DNA of 64,000 nt from JAAZNF01 sp964561025 (GTDB lineage: Bacteria; Myxococcota; B64-G9): contig CAZLNM010000004.1 in assembly GCA_964561025.1 (NCBI GenBank), positions 30,452 through 94,451 on the forward strand, written 5' to 3'. Of the stretch, positions 24,759 through 34,523 are shown one piece after another. The notes beneath the pieces were generated by a model. That model was not told where the DNA came from and made no database searches. It saw only the letters and a program-made list of their open reading frames with translations. How positions within the stretch are numbered: the stretch's first letter is position 1; each line of letters opens with the position of its first letter. A program made the translations under genes and the position numbers.

Positions 24759-26610
24759 ATGCGTAGGGAGCATTGGGTGCGGCATGCGGCGTTCGGGATT
24801 GGGATTTTATTTTCGGGGATGGTTTTTCTTGGCTGCGTCCACCGCGAGGTGGTGCCCTTTGTGACGCTCAAGACCTCGGAGACGCCGGACGTCTGGAAAA
24901 ATGTGTCCCTGGCGTACGTGAAAGGGGACTCCCGCACCGAGCTGGATCCGTTGTTCTCGCTTTCCATGCCCCCGCCGCTGGCGCTGGAGCAGGCCCTGCG
25001 CGCCCGCTTGCCGCAGGCGAACGCCGCCGACGCCCGGGTGCGGCTGCGCGTCGAGAACGTCCGCGCCGCGCTGAACAAGGCCGAAACCACCCTGGGCCTG
25101 GCCGCGGATTTCACCTTGCAGACCATGTCGTCCTCGGTCACCATTCGCCTGGAACACTCGGTGACCTACGTCTCCAGCAGCCAGGGCGCTTTCTCGCGGG
25201 CGGTGTACGATCTCACCGACCGGCTGCTGTACCATCCCAAGGCGCTCGAGTTCCTCGAATCCGGCTCGCTCTTGTTGCGCGACTCCGCCAAGATCGACGA
25301 GCCCGAGGCCCGGGGGCCCATCATGCCTCTCTCGTCGTCCGCGCCCGGGATCCAGGCCGGCGGGCGCTACCTGTGGGGAGACAAGGACACCACCATGGGG
25401 TTCATGGGCCTGGTCTTTCTGAAAGGCGACCCGGCGTTCATCGCGTCCGTCAGCCAGACCGAGATGCACCGATACTACGGGTTCGCCATGAACGCCGGCG
25501 TTGGTGGATTTTTCCCGGAAAAGGGAGATTCGATGTTCATGGCCCAGGTCGGCATGTCCGCCGGTCTGGGGTTCAACGGCGCCTGGACCGACGCCGACGG
25601 GTACGTGCTGGCCCCGGGTCTCTCCGTACTGGTGGGGCCGAGCATCAGCGGCGTAACGATGATGGCATCGGGGATACACATCACCTCGCTCCAGCTCGGT
25701 GGCAAACTGGATTTCGACTTGCCGGTCCTGGGCATGTTGGGGTTTCGGGGAGGAGTGTTCGTGGGAGGGATGCTATCGGAAACGACCTTCACCGAGACCA
25801 TTCCCGGCGCGCCGAGCAGCATGAGCTCCGACGCCTTCATCTGGTATCCCTNNNNNNNNNNCCTACGGTGACCTGTACTATCAGACCGCCACCGGCCGCA
25901 TCTCCATCGGCATGACCTTCCAGGCCCTCAAGGAGGCGAAGAGCTTTTTGGAGAACCCTGTGTTGCTCATCACCTACGAGATGCGAAAGGGCCGCGGGCT
26001 GGCCTACGAAAAAGAGCAGGTGCAACTCGCCGACTTCGACCTGGTCAACCGCGCGGACACCCTCTCCACCCCGCGTAACGCTTTCCTCGGCACGATCCCG
26101 CCGGCTCCCCCGCCGGCGCTGGATCCGGCCTTGTTTGGCGGCGCGCCCGCTTCTCCGGCGCCCTCTGAAGCGAGCAGCGGATCGCCGGCACCGGAAAGCG
26201 CGGCGCCGGTTGCGGCTCCGGTCTTGCAGAAGAAGAAACTCGTGGTGTTGTCCCTGCGGCTGGACCCCTCGCTCCCGGCCGAGACCTCGGCCATCCTGGA
26301 TAACATCGTTGGCGAGGAGACCGCCAAGAAGGGGCTGGGCCAGGTCCCGTCCGCGTTCGCCGCGAAACTCATCGAGCTGGCCGGCGAGAAGGATCTCGAC
26401 ACGCCCGAAAAGCTGACCGCCGCAGCGCGCTCCATGGAGGCGGCGCTGGCCCTCACGGGCTCCGTCCGTATCCTGGGCGAGGGCAAGCTGGTCATCGAAC
26501 TTTCGCTGCTGGAGGTGGAGAGCGGCAATGCCCGCACCGCCCGCGAGGAGCTCTCGCCCGCGGGCCTGGTGGAGGCCTTCCGGCGGTCGCTGGCGGGGCT
26601 GTTGCCGTGA
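24759..26610 (+). CDS. Unknown lipoprotein, one gene spanning an assembly gap
   Basis: The left part (364 codons) starts with a lipoprotein signal, lipobox VFLGC with Cys26. The right part resumes Y-G-D-L-Y-Y-Q-T-A-T-G-R and runs 248 residues to 26610. The flanks are in one frame if the gap is a multiple of three, so the 10 N are a placeholder. The middle (about 190-370) has alternating Gly/aromatic strands like an outer-membrane barrel (GGRYLWGDKDTTMGFMGLVF). After a Pro/Ala linker a C-terminal domain (about 130 residues) resembles a TolB/CsgG-like scaffold with TGSVRILGEGKLVIELSLLE. I do not recognise the family. Confidence 0.7.
25852..25861. other. Assembly gap (10 N)
   Basis: Ten unknown bases inside the lipoprotein gene. 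The reading frames on both sides join only if the true gap is a multiple of three, so ten is a placeholder length. Confidence 0.95.
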
Positions 26611-26718
26611 GCGTCTTGTCCTCTCGAATGCGAGCGCCCATTCTCTATCCCGCCCACCCGAATTGATGACTATGGGGTGTCCCGCCAATGCCCGAAAGGT
26701 GTAACAATCAGGATGGGG

Positions 26719-29700
26719 TCAGAAAGATGTGCGGGGAGCAGGAATTCGCAGCTTTGGCTGCAGTACCCGGTACAGGACGGGCACCACGAACAGGGTGAGC
26801 AGCGTCGAGCTGAACAGTCCCCACACGATGACCGTGGCCAGCGGCCGCTGCACGTCGGAGCCCAGGCCCGTGGCCAACGAGGCCGGCAGCAGCCCGAAGA
26901 TGGCCACGATGGCGGCGATCATGATGGCGCGCAGCCGTTGCAGTGCGCCCTGGACGATGGCCTCGTCGAGAGGCAAGCCGGCCTCGCGCATCTCGGTGAT
27001 GCGGCGCACCATGAGCACGCCGTTCATGATGGAGATGCCAAATAGCGCCGCCAGGCCGACCCCGGTCGAGGTGCTCATGGGCATGTGACGCGCGTACAGG
27101 GCCAGGATGCCACCGACGCACGCCAACGGGATGCTGGCCAGCACCAGGATGGCGCTGCGCAGCGAGGCGAAGGTGATCCACAGCATCACGAAGATGAGCG
27201 CCACCGCGGCCGGGATGACCAGGGAGAAGTGCCGGGTGGCGCGCTCCAGGTTTTCGAACATGCCCATCCACTCCACCCGGTAGCCCTCCGGGAGCGATGG
27301 CCGGATCTCGCGCTCGAAGCGCCGCTGGGCCTCGGCCACGAAACTGCCGGAGTCGCGATCCACGATGTCGCAGCGGGCGGTGAGGATGCGCCGGCCGTTC
27401 TCGCGGGTGATGATGGTCTGGCCGTCCGCGATCTCGATGCGCGCCACCTGGGCCAGCGGCACCGGTTGGTTCTGGGCGTTGGCGAGCATCAAGCGGCCGA
27501 TGGCCTGGGGGGAGGCGACGCTACCCGGATCGAGCTTCACCACGATGTCGAAGCGGCGCTCGCCCTCATACAGGGTGCCCACCGGCGCCCCGCCCAGGGC
27601 GACGTCGATGAGGCGGCTCACGTCCTCGATACGGACGCCGAAACGGGCGCACAGGCGGCGATCCGGCTGGATGATCAGCTGGGGCTGTGGTCCCTCCTGT
27701 TCGATGTTCACGTCGCGGGCCCCGGGGACGGACGCCAGCAGCGAGAGGGTACGGCGCGCGAGGGAGAGCAACACAGCGGAGTCTGGGCCGGAGAACTGGA
27801 CGCCCAGGTTGGCGGAGGTGCCGTTGGTGTCCTGGGTCACCATGTCGATGATGGGTTGCGTGAACACGAAGCGGGTGGTGGGAAACTCCTCCCGCAGGCG
27901 CCGGGCCAGCGCCTCGACCAGTTGGGCCTTTGCCGGGAAACGCCGCCAGGTGGCCGGTGGCGCAAGCCCAATCATCATCTCGATGCGGCTGGGGGGGAAC
28001 GGCTCGGTCCAGGCCTCGGTGCGCCCGATCTGGGCGGAGGCGAAGCGCACCTCGGGGAACTCCAGCGCCACCCGCCGGATGGTCTTGCCGAACTCGGCCG
28101 TCTGTTGCAGCGAGGTTCCCTCAGGGAAGTTGGCCTTCACCCAGATAGGTCCCTCGTCGAGATACGGCAAGAACTCGGTCCCGAGCCGGGGCAGCACCCG
28201 CCCGCCGACCAGCGCCAGGATGGCGGCCACCGTGATCACCGCCGGCCAGCGGTGTGCGATCAGCCAGCGCAAGGTGCGGGCATAGGCGGTCTGGAGCGCG
28301 GCCGCCAGCCGGCCGCTGGATTCATGGTAGCCTGTACGGAACAACACCGTGGCCAGCGCGGGGACGAGGAACAGGGCGAAGACCAGCCCGCCGAGCAGGG
28401 CGTACACCATGGTCTGGGCCATGGGGCGGAACAGCAGGCCCTCGATGCTGGTCAGCGCCAGGATCGGCAGGTAGCCGGCGACCACCATCAGCATCGAGGA
28501 GACCACCGGGCGCTGGACCTCCCGCACCGCCGCCAGCACCACCCCGGGCACATCGACCGGCCCCGGGCCGCGCTCGCGCGCGCAGCGGGTAGCCTCGCCC
28601 AAGCGGCGCGCGATGTTCTCGCCCACGATCACCGCGCCGTCCACGATGATGCCGAAGTCGATGGCGCCGATGGAAAGCAGCCCGATGGGGATGTCGGTGA
28701 GCCACATCAACACCAGGGCGAACAGCAGCGAGAAGGGGATGGTCACCGCGATCAGGGTGGCCATGCTGGGCCGGCCCAGAAACAAGAGCAGCACCAGCAC
28801 CACCAGCACGATGCCCAGGGAGACGCTGTGGGCCACGGTGTGCAGCGTGCTGTCCACCAGGTGCTGGCGATCGTAGAAGGGCTGGATGCGCACGCCGGCC
28901 GGCAGCTCGGTTTCGTTGAGCTCGTCGATGGCCTGGCGCACGCCCGAAAGCACCCGCGACGGGTTTTCGCCGCGCCGAAGCAGCACGATCCCCTCCACCG
29001 ACTCGTCGGCGAGATCCTTGCTATAGATACTGGAGCGCGCCATGGGGGCGGGCCCCACCTCGGCCACGTCCCGCAGATACAACGGAGCGCCGCCCACCGA
29101 CTTGACGAAGATGTTGCCGATCTGCTCCGCGCTCTCGATCAGCCCGGCGCCCCGGATGACTAGCGACATACTGCCGCGCGGCAGCACGCTGCCCCCGGCC
29201 GCGGCGTTGTTCGCCTGGATGGCCTCCACCATGTCGGCGACCGTGACGTTGTATTGGGTGAGCCGGGCCGGCTGCACCGTCACGGCGTACTGCTTGGCCA
29301 GGCCGCCGAAGTTCGAGACGTCCGCCACTCCGGGCACCCGCAACAGACGGGGGATCACCACCCACTCGTTCAAGGTGCGCCGCTCCATCAGATCGGTGGT
29401 CCCGTCCGAGATGAGCTCGTAGCGCAGGATCTCCCCGCAGGGCGAGGTCACCGGCGCGAGATCGGCGCTGGCTCCTTCGGGCAGCTCCACGCCGGCCAGG
29501 CGTTCCTGCACCCGTTGCCGCGCCCAGTACGTCTCGGTGCCCTCCTCGAAGATGAGTTGCACCAGCGACAGCCCGAAGATGGTCTGTGAGCGCACCGTCT
29601 CCACACGCGGCACGCCGCGCATGGCGATCTCGATGGGGATGGTCACCCGGCGCTCGATCTCCTCCGGCGCCCGGCCGGGATAGGTCGTCACCACCCATAC

Positions 29701-29835
29701 CGCTTGCGCCGCGATGTCCGGGTAGGCGTCGATGGGCAGTTGCTGGAAGGCGAAAACCCCCGCCAGGGCCGCACCCAGGCCCGCGAGCAGGAACCACCAG
29801 CGGTGGCGCAGCGAAATTTCTACAAGAGAGGTCAT
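26719..29835 (-). CDS. Heavy-metal efflux RND permease, CzcA/CusA-like
   Basis: 1038-residue inner-membrane RND pump with 12 helices and two large periplasmic loops. Helix 1 is followed by LPIDAYPDIAAQAVWVVTTYPG, the usual HME-RND start. The helix 4 proton-relay motif is AIDFGIIVDGAVIVGEN, the DFG..D form of CzcA-type pumps. It would export divalent or monovalent metal ions across both membranes. It follows its adaptor with a 3-base overlap (TCATCA on the plus strand) and the outer-membrane channel gene, forming a C-B-A operon. The metal cannot be assigned from sequence. Confidence 0.93.
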   Translation of the reverse strand: MTSLVEISLRHRWWFLLAGLGAALAGVFAFQQLPIDAYPDIAAQAVWVVTTYPGRAPEEIERRVTIPIEIAMRGVPRVETVRSQTIFGLSLVQLIFEEGTETYWARQRVQERLAGVELPEGASADLAPVTSPCGEILRYELISDGTTDLMERRTLNEWVVIPRLLRVPGVADVSNFGGLAKQYAVTVQPARLTQYNVTVADMVEAIQANNAAAGGSVLPRGSMSLVIRGAGLIESAEQIGNIFVKSVGGAPLYLRDVAEVGPAPMARSSIYSKDLADESVEGIVLLRRGENPSRVLSGVRQAIDELNETELPAGVRIQPFYDRQHLVDSTLHTVAHSVSLGIVLVVLVLLLFLGRPSMATLIAVTIPFSLLFALVLMWLTDIPIGLLSIGAIDFGIIVDGAVIVGENIARRLGEATRCARERGPGPVDVPGVVLAAVREVQRPVVSSMLMVVAGYLPILALTSIEGLLFRPMAQTMVYALLGGLVFALFLVPALATVLFRTGYHESSGRLAAALQTAYARTLRWLIAHRWPAVITVAAILALVGGRVLPRLGTEFLPYLDEGPIWVKANFPEGTSLQQTAEFGKTIRRVALEFPEVRFASAQIGRTEAWTEPFPPSRIEMMIGLAPPATWRRFPAKAQLVEALARRLREEFPTTRFVFTQPIIDMVTQDTNGTSANLGVQFSGPDSAVLLSLARRTLSLLASVPGARDVNIEQEGPQPQLIIQPDRRLCARFGVRIEDVSRLIDVALGGAPVGTLYEGERRFDIVVKLDPGSVASPQAIGRLMLANAQNQPVPLAQVARIEIADGQTIITRENGRRILTARCDIVDRDSGSFVAEAQRRFEREIRPSLPEGYRVEWMGMFENLERATRHFSLVIPAAVALIFVMLWITFASLRSAILVLASIPLACVGGILALYARHMPMSTSTGVGLAALFGISIMNGVLMVRRITEMREAGLPLDEAIVQGALQRLRAIMIAAIVAIFGLLPASLATGLGSDVQRPLATVIVWGLFSSTLLTLFVVPVLYRVLQPKLRIPAPRTSF

Positions 29836-31058
29836 CAGCCGCGCTCCGTGCGAGATTCCGGCGGAGCATGTCGCGCGGTGTCGATCAGGGGTTTGAGCAG
29901 GATCGCCCCTTCGCCGATCACCTTGTCACCAGGGTGCACGCCCTCCAGGATCTCCACTCGATCTCCCTGCACCTCGCCGGCCTTCACCGGCGTGGGCCGC
30001 CAGCGCTCGCCGTCCTCGCGCCGGAACAGGTAGTCGGACCTGCCGACGTGAATCAGTCCCGCCGCGGGAACCCGGAGCGCGACCCGCTCCTCCGTCCCCA
30101 GCCCGATGTCCGCGAACATGCCCGGGCGCAACTTGTCGTCCGGATCACGGATGGTGAACAGCACCCGGAGGGCGCGCCTTTCCACCGACAGGACCGGGGA
30201 GATGGAGCGCACCACGCCGGGAAAGGGACCGTTGTTCAGACAGGTGAAGCGCGCCTCGCAGGACTGTCCCACGCGCACCAGCGATAGCAGAGTCTCGGGC
30301 ACGTCGGCCACCACGATGTCGACATCGTCGTCGCGCGAGAGGAGCAGCGAGGCATCCAGGCCCGCCTGTTCCAGTTGCCGCCGCAGCGCGGCTTCGGCCC
30401 GGTGGGCCTGACGCCAGAGCGTCTCGGCCTCGTGGACATCCTTCCGCCCTTGGATGCGGGTTTGCGCCAACTCGTTTTGCGCCGCTGCCAGCTCCCGGTC
30501 GGTTTCCGTGCCGGCTGCAACCAGCTTGGTGAGTCGCTGCACCAGCGCATCCTGCGCCGCCGCCCGGTTCTCGGCCAGCTCCCGGATGGCCTCGAGCTGC
30601 GTCTTGGAAAAAGTGATGTCGGCCACCGCCTTTTGCCAGTCGGCGTACGTGGCCAGCAGCTCGGGCGAGTTGAACTGCCAGTCGCGCGAGTGTCCTGGCT
30701 CGCCCCGCAGGCTGGCCACCACGGTGCCGGTAACGTTGACGACCGGGATGCGGATCCGCTCCTCCTCGATGGTGAAGACCTGCAGTTTCTGTTCGAGCGG
30801 CGTACCGGGCTGGATGACGATGCGGTGTTCGTCGTCCAGGCGAACAGCTTGGCTCTCACGGGAAGGATCGGGTGTGGGAACGGCCCTTCCGGTTCCGCCG
30901 TCCGGCCACAGCAGGAAGGTCAGAATGCCGATGGTGAGCGCCAGGTATGCCCAGTACAGCATTCGGGACGAGCGCGAGGGGGGTGGCATCGTCTGCCCGC
31001 ACACTGGCGGAGGCGCTTGCGTGTCCATACGGAGTGGTTCGAATTTGGCATCGGTCAT
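29835..31058 (-). CDS. RND efflux periplasmic adaptor, CzcB/CusB-like
   Basis: 407 residues. An N-terminal membrane anchor (LYWAYLALTIGILTFLLW, about 33-50) precedes lipoyl-like and helical-hairpin regions (about 120-230, TKLVAAGTETDRELAAAQ), a beta barrel (VVADVPETLLSLVRVGQ; VERRALRVLFTIRDPDDKLRPGMFADI) and a membrane-proximal end. It links the RND pump to the outer-membrane channel. The start at 31058 overlaps the channel stop as ATGA. No His-rich metal-binding head is present; a separate His-rich protein heads the operon. Confidence 0.92.
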   Translation of the reverse strand: MTDAKFEPLRMDTQAPPPVCGQTMPPPSRSSRMLYWAYLALTIGILTFLLWPDGGTGRAVPTPDPSRESQAVRLDDEHRIVIQPGTPLEQKLQVFTIEEERIRIPVVNVTGTVVASLRGEPGHSRDWQFNSPELLATYADWQKAVADITFSKTQLEAIRELAENRAAAQDALVQRLTKLVAAGTETDRELAAAQNELAQTRIQGRKDVHEAETLWRQAHRAEAALRRQLEQAGLDASLLLSRDDDVDIVVADVPETLLSLVRVGQSCEARFTCLNNGPFPGVVRSISPVLSVERRALRVLFTIRDPDDKLRPGMFADIGLGTEERVALRVPAAGLIHVGRSDYLFRREDGERWRPTPVKAGEVQGDRVEILEGVHPGDKVIGEGAILLKPLIDTARHAPPESRTERG

Positions 31059-32356
31059 GGCGTCAGTTTTCCTCCCAAGGTTGCCTGGAGCCGGACGCGG
31101 GCTCGCCACAGCTCTGCGCGGCTAGCGACGTAGGCGCGGTAGGTTTCGCGATAGCTCTGCTGCGCGTCGATAAGCTCGATCATGGGCCGGCCACCCGAGG
31201 CGAGGGCCTGCTGGATGCTGTCGCGGATCTGGGCCGCCAGGGTGAGCTCTTTCTCCGAAATCAGGCGGGCGTTCTGCTCCGCGGTGGCCAGGGCTTGCAC
31301 GGCGAGTTGAACCTCCGCGCGCAACTCGAGCAAGGTTGCCGCGAGTTCGAGCTCGGCCTGAGAGGCCGCGGCGATGGCCCTGGCGCGGTTCCCCTGGTTG
31401 CGGTCGAAGAAGGGCAGGGTCACCTCGAAGGCGACGCCGAAGGCGGTGACGTCCGGGGCGCCGATCGGCTGTTGGAACTGGTGGGTCACGTTGATGCCCA
31501 CGGAGGCCTCGGGCCAGGCGTTTCTCTCCTCTACCAGCTGGGCGCTCTTGGCCAGGGCGCTCTTGTGCCGCAGGGCCAGGATGTCGGGGCGGGTCTGCAC
31601 GGCGATCTGATAGGCCTGCTCGGTGGACAGGGTGGCGCTCGGCAGCGGATCGTCGAAGGAGCCGGCGGCCACGATGCGGGCGGGTTCACGGGGTGGATCG
31701 AGCAGGGCCGCCAAACGCAGGCGGGCCGCGTCCAGCTCGGCGCGTATGCTCCGCTCCTCCCGTTGCGCGACTCGTGCCGCCAGCCGCACGCGGGCCAGGT
31801 CGAGCTGCGAACGGCCGCCGCTTTCGACCGAAGCCTGCACCGCCCCCTCGAGGTGGCTCAGGTCCCCGACCGCATCCTGGGCGACACCAAGCATGTTCTG
31901 CCATTCGAGGACATCGTAGAAGGCGAGCGCGGCTTCCAGCGCGCGCTGGCGAATGGCGTCGGCGTATTCGGCCTCCGCTACCCGCAGAGCCGCTTCCCCG
32001 GCCTCGATCGCCGCAGACCTTTTTCCGAAGAGCAGCCGGTCGATCGGGTAGCTCAAGCTCCCGGCCAGCTCCGAGGGGCCGCCGGGTCTCTCGGGGGTGA
32101 AGGCGCGGCTGAGCGGCAGCAGCCCTCCTTCGATGGACAAGGAGGGATTGGGAATCACAGCCGCGCTTTGCAATTCCGCGCGGGCCTGGTTCACGGCTTC
32201 CTGCGCCGCTCGCACTCGTGGATGTCGCAGGCTGGCCTGGATGGCCTCCTCGAGCGTGAGGCCGGGTTCGGCCCGCGAAGACATGGTCGGTGCCAGCAGC
32301 AACAGGATAGCCCCTGTCCAGACAACGGGCGTACATGTTCGAAGGTCAAACCTCAT
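31055..32356 (-). CDS. Outer-membrane efflux channel, CzcC/TolC-like
   Basis: 433 residues. Signal peptide ends near SSRA-EPGLTL (about 30). Two internally similar OEP halves follow, with LTLEEAIQASLRHPRVRAAQEAVNQARAELQ-type heptads and PNPSLSIEGG, the usual TolC-family features. The start at 32356 has GAGGAG 8 bases upstream. It is the exit duct of the CzcCBA-type system; stop and adaptor start overlap by 3 bases. Confidence 0.92.
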   Translation of the reverse strand: MRFDLRTCTPVVWTGAILLLLAPTMSSRAEPGLTLEEAIQASLRHPRVRAAQEAVNQARAELQSAAVIPNPSLSIEGGLLPLSRAFTPERPGGPSELAGSLSYPIDRLLFGKRSAAIEAGEAALRVAEAEYADAIRQRALEAALAFYDVLEWQNMLGVAQDAVGDLSHLEGAVQASVESGGRSQLDLARVRLAARVAQREERSIRAELDAARLRLAALLDPPREPARIVAAGSFDDPLPSATLSTEQAYQIAVQTRPDILALRHKSALAKSAQLVEERNAWPEASVGINVTHQFQQPIGAPDVTAFGVAFEVTLPFFDRNQGNRARAIAAASQAELELAATLLELRAEVQLAVQALATAEQNARLISEKELTLAAQIRDSIQQALASGGRPMIELIDAQQSYRETYRAYVASRAELWRARVRLQATLGGKLTP

Positions 32357-32464
32357 GCGACTCCTCGTCAGACGTCTTTGAGACAAGCCCGTGGCGCGAG
32401 GCCCAGGTAATCGAATGGCCCTCCCGAATACGGGACGACCGCCGATGGCGGGCAGGCGCCGGAA

Positions 32465-32896
32465 TCAGATCGAGACAGGAGCTGGCGGAGAGTGCTTCGG
32501 CGCGACGCTGAGCGGATCGCGGGCAGGGATTTCGCGCCACACCGCTTTCGGGGCGTGGCTCGATGGCAACCCGATCGGTAGCCCGAGCGGGATGAGTGCC
32601 GTCCGATGGCTTTGCAGGTGAAGGTTCGAGAGAACGCAGGGTGGGGTGTCGTCGAGGGGGAGCGTCCCGGCGCGCAGAGGAGAGAACGAGACCTCGAAGT
32701 CGCCGATGGAGCGGAAGCGAAGTGCCCGGACCCGCTTGAGCCCCGCATCCTCGATCCGGTGGTGCTGAGCGCACAGGACGTGGTTGTGCTCGGCGAACGC
32801 TTGGTGGAGTTCGGGGAGCACCGGGACGACCGCCACTCCGGCCGAGAGGACCGAGGTGAGCCATGCCAGCACAAGTTGTCTTCGGCGGTTCGTCAT
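32465..32896 (-). CDS. Small exported His/Cys-rich protein heading the metal-efflux operon
   Basis: 143 residues, family not recognised. A signal-like segment (LVLAWLTSVLSAGVAVVPVLP) is followed by a compact metal-binding-like cluster H37-N-H39-x2-C42-x2-H45-H46. The rest is Pro/Leu-rich with no known domain and a tail SPPAPVSI. It lies 108 bases upstream of the CzcC-like gene on the same strand. Position and ligands suggest a periplasmic metal sensor, chaperone or buffer, which is inference. A promoter and a palindrome lie directly upstream; the leader may be very short. Confidence 0.65.
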   Translation of the reverse strand: MTNRRRQLVLAWLTSVLSAGVAVVPVLPELHQAFAEHNHVLCAQHHRIEDAGLKRVRALRFRSIGDFEVSFSPLRAGTLPLDDTPPCVLSNLHLQSHRTALIPLGLPIGLPSSHAPKAVWREIPARDPLSVAPKHSPPAPVSI

Positions 32897-32907
32897 CGCG
32901 TGAGGGG

Positions 32908-32937
32908 ATGCAATACCATTTCAGCCATGCTTGTCAA
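32908..32937 (-). promoter_or_regulatory. Candidate promoter of the metal-efflux operon
   Basis: Minus-strand TTGACA (32932-32937) with 18 bases to TTGCAT (32908-32913). The start codon is at 32896, so the message would have a leader of only a few bases. Confidence 0.45.
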
Positions 32938-32956
32938 TATCGGCTTACGCGCCAAT

Positions 32957-32976
32957 TTGAAACGGCAACGTTTCAA
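32957..32976. promoter_or_regulatory. 20-base inverted repeat between kinase and metal-efflux operon
   Basis: TTGAAACG-GCAA-CGTTTCAA, perfect 8-base arms (32957-32964 and 32969-32976). It covers the kinase stop codon and lies 20 bases upstream of the candidate -35 of the efflux operon. It is either an operator for metal control or a terminator stem for the kinase gene. Confidence 0.55.
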
Positions 32977-34523
32977 GGCGACGCCGTGGCGTTGGTGATC
33001 TCCATGCCGATCTCGCGCCCGTCGCGTCGAAAGGTCAGCCGGTGTCGCCCGCGCCCGAGGGTGATTTCGGAGCGGGGGGTCTGGCCGGCGGGCTGGCCGT
33101 CGAGCAAGATGTCCGACCAGGGTTTCGACTCGGCGTTGAGCGTCCAGGCGCCCGGTGGGTCCGGAGCGGGTTCGAGCCGCAAGCGCACCCGGAGCGGGTC
33201 CGCCGGATCGTTGGAGGCCAGTTCCAACAAGGCCGCGCGCCGAGGGAGCCGGACCTGGCGTCCTCGGATGGGCCGGTGATCCAGCAAGATGTCGATGTCC
33301 GGGGCCACCACGACCGTGAGCGGTGCCGGTGCGACAGGGCTTGCCGGCGCCGGCGCGATCCCGGCGTCCGGCGTCACCGATGGTGGTGGGGTCTCCGCTG
33401 TGCCCTCGGGGGCCGGAGTGATGACCTGCGCGGTGAGGCCGGTGGGGGCGGCCGGCCGCGTGGAAGCCAGGGGTTTCGGCGGAGCCGCTGGTTCCGGGTA
33501 CGCCGCCCACCAGGCGAACCCGGCCGCCCAGGCCACGGCGAGAAGCAAGAGCCACAGCCGGCGAGCGGAAGAGCGCGGCGGCGCCACCGGCCGGGCGGCC
33601 AGGGCGGTCCGCTCGGGCGCGGCGGCCTCGGTCTCGGACGCCGGCAGCGAGCGTTGCAGGAAGGCGGCCAACGCTTCCGGGCCGCAGGGGGAAAAGATGG
33701 CGCCGACGGCCTGCGCGATTTCGGCGGCGCTCTCGGGCCGCGCCCCGGGCTCGAGCGATAATGAACGCCGCAGCAGCTCTTGCAAGGCCGGCGGCATATC
33801 CCCGGGGAGTTCGCGCACGCCAATCTTCGCCCGCGCCAGGGCCTCGTCGGGCGAGTCCGTCGCGGGAAGGGCGGGGTGGCCGGTGAAGATCTCGAAGGCG
33901 ATCAGGCCCAGCGCGTAGATGTCGCTCGCGACCGTGGCGCTCTGGCCGTCCGCCTGCTCCGGGCTCAGGTAGCGGAACTTGCCGGCCACCGTGCCGCGCG
34001 CCGCCGCCATGCTGCGCAGCCGCGCCAGGCCGAAGTCGGCGAGCTTCACCGCGCCCTCGCGCGAGAGGAGCACGTTCGAGGGCGAGAGGTCGCCGTGCAC
34101 CACCCCGCTGTGCAGGCCCGAGAGGTCGCGCCGCTGGTGGGCATGGCACAGGGCGCGGCCGAGCTGCACCGCGATCTCGGAGGCGATGGCGGGGGGCAGC
34201 GGGCCCCGCACGGCTTCGAGGAGCCGGCCCAGGTCCGCGCCCTCGACGAACTCCATGGCCAGGTAGCTGTGGCCCTCCAGACAACCGTGATCGAACACCT
34301 GGACGATGTTGGGATGGTTGAGACGCGCGGCCAGCGTGGCTTCTTGGGTGAACAGCTCCACGAACTCCGGCCGGCAGGCCAGCGTGGGCAGGATGCGCTT
34401 GAGGGCCACCGGCTTGGCGAACCCGCCTCGTTCCAGCACCGCCAGGTACACCTCGCCCATCCCGCCGCGAGCGATGAGGCGCATGAGCCGGTAGTCTCCG
34501 AAGCGGGCGGCCATGTCCGGCAT
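32973..34523 (-). CDS. Hanks-type Ser/Thr protein kinase with PEGA-like extracytoplasmic tail
   Basis: 516 residues from ATG 34523, which has GAGAG upstream; a GTG 24 bases earlier is possible. Gly loop ARGGMGEVYLA (19-28), VALK lysine K42, catalytic loop VVHGDLSPSN (H143, G144, D145, N150) and DFG at 163-165. The catalytic loop has HGD instead of HRD, a non-RD form seen in many myxobacterial kinases. A Pro/Ala linker, one membrane helix (about 323-341) and a tail with ILLDGQPAGQTPRSEITLGRG (PEGA-like) follow. Substrate unknown. Confidence 0.92.
   Translation of the reverse strand: MPDMAARFGDYRLMRLIARGGMGEVYLAVLERGGFAKPVALKRILPTLACRPEFVELFTQEATLAARLNHPNIVQVFDHGCLEGHSYLAMEFVEGADLGRLLEAVRGPLPPAIASEIAVQLGRALCHAHQRRDLSGLHSGVVHGDLSPSNVLLSREGAVKLADFGLARLRSMAAARGTVAGKFRYLSPEQADGQSATVASDIYALGLIAFEIFTGHPALPATDSPDEALARAKIGVRELPGDMPPALQELLRRSLSLEPGARPESAAEIAQAVGAIFSPCGPEALAAFLQRSLPASETEAAAPERTALAARPVAPPRSSARRLWLLLLAVAWAAGFAWWAAYPEPAAPPKPLASTRPAAPTGLTAQVITPAPEGTAETPPPSVTPDAGIAPAPASPVAPAPLTVVVAPDIDILLDHRPIRGRQVRLPRRAALLELASNDPADPLRVRLRLEPAPDPPGAWTLNAESKPWSDILLDGQPAGQTPRSEITLGRGRHRLTFRRDGREIGMEITNATASP

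Noticed and set aside
26650..26735. Stretch with ACAATCAGGATGGGGTC that resembles ends of mobile REP-type sequences
   Set aside because: Only one copy in the window, no hairpin or transposase gene, and it runs into the pump stop codon.
31020..31050. GGTTCGAAT similar to a tRNA T-arm
   Set aside because: It lies inside the adaptor coding sequence and no cloverleaf partners are present.
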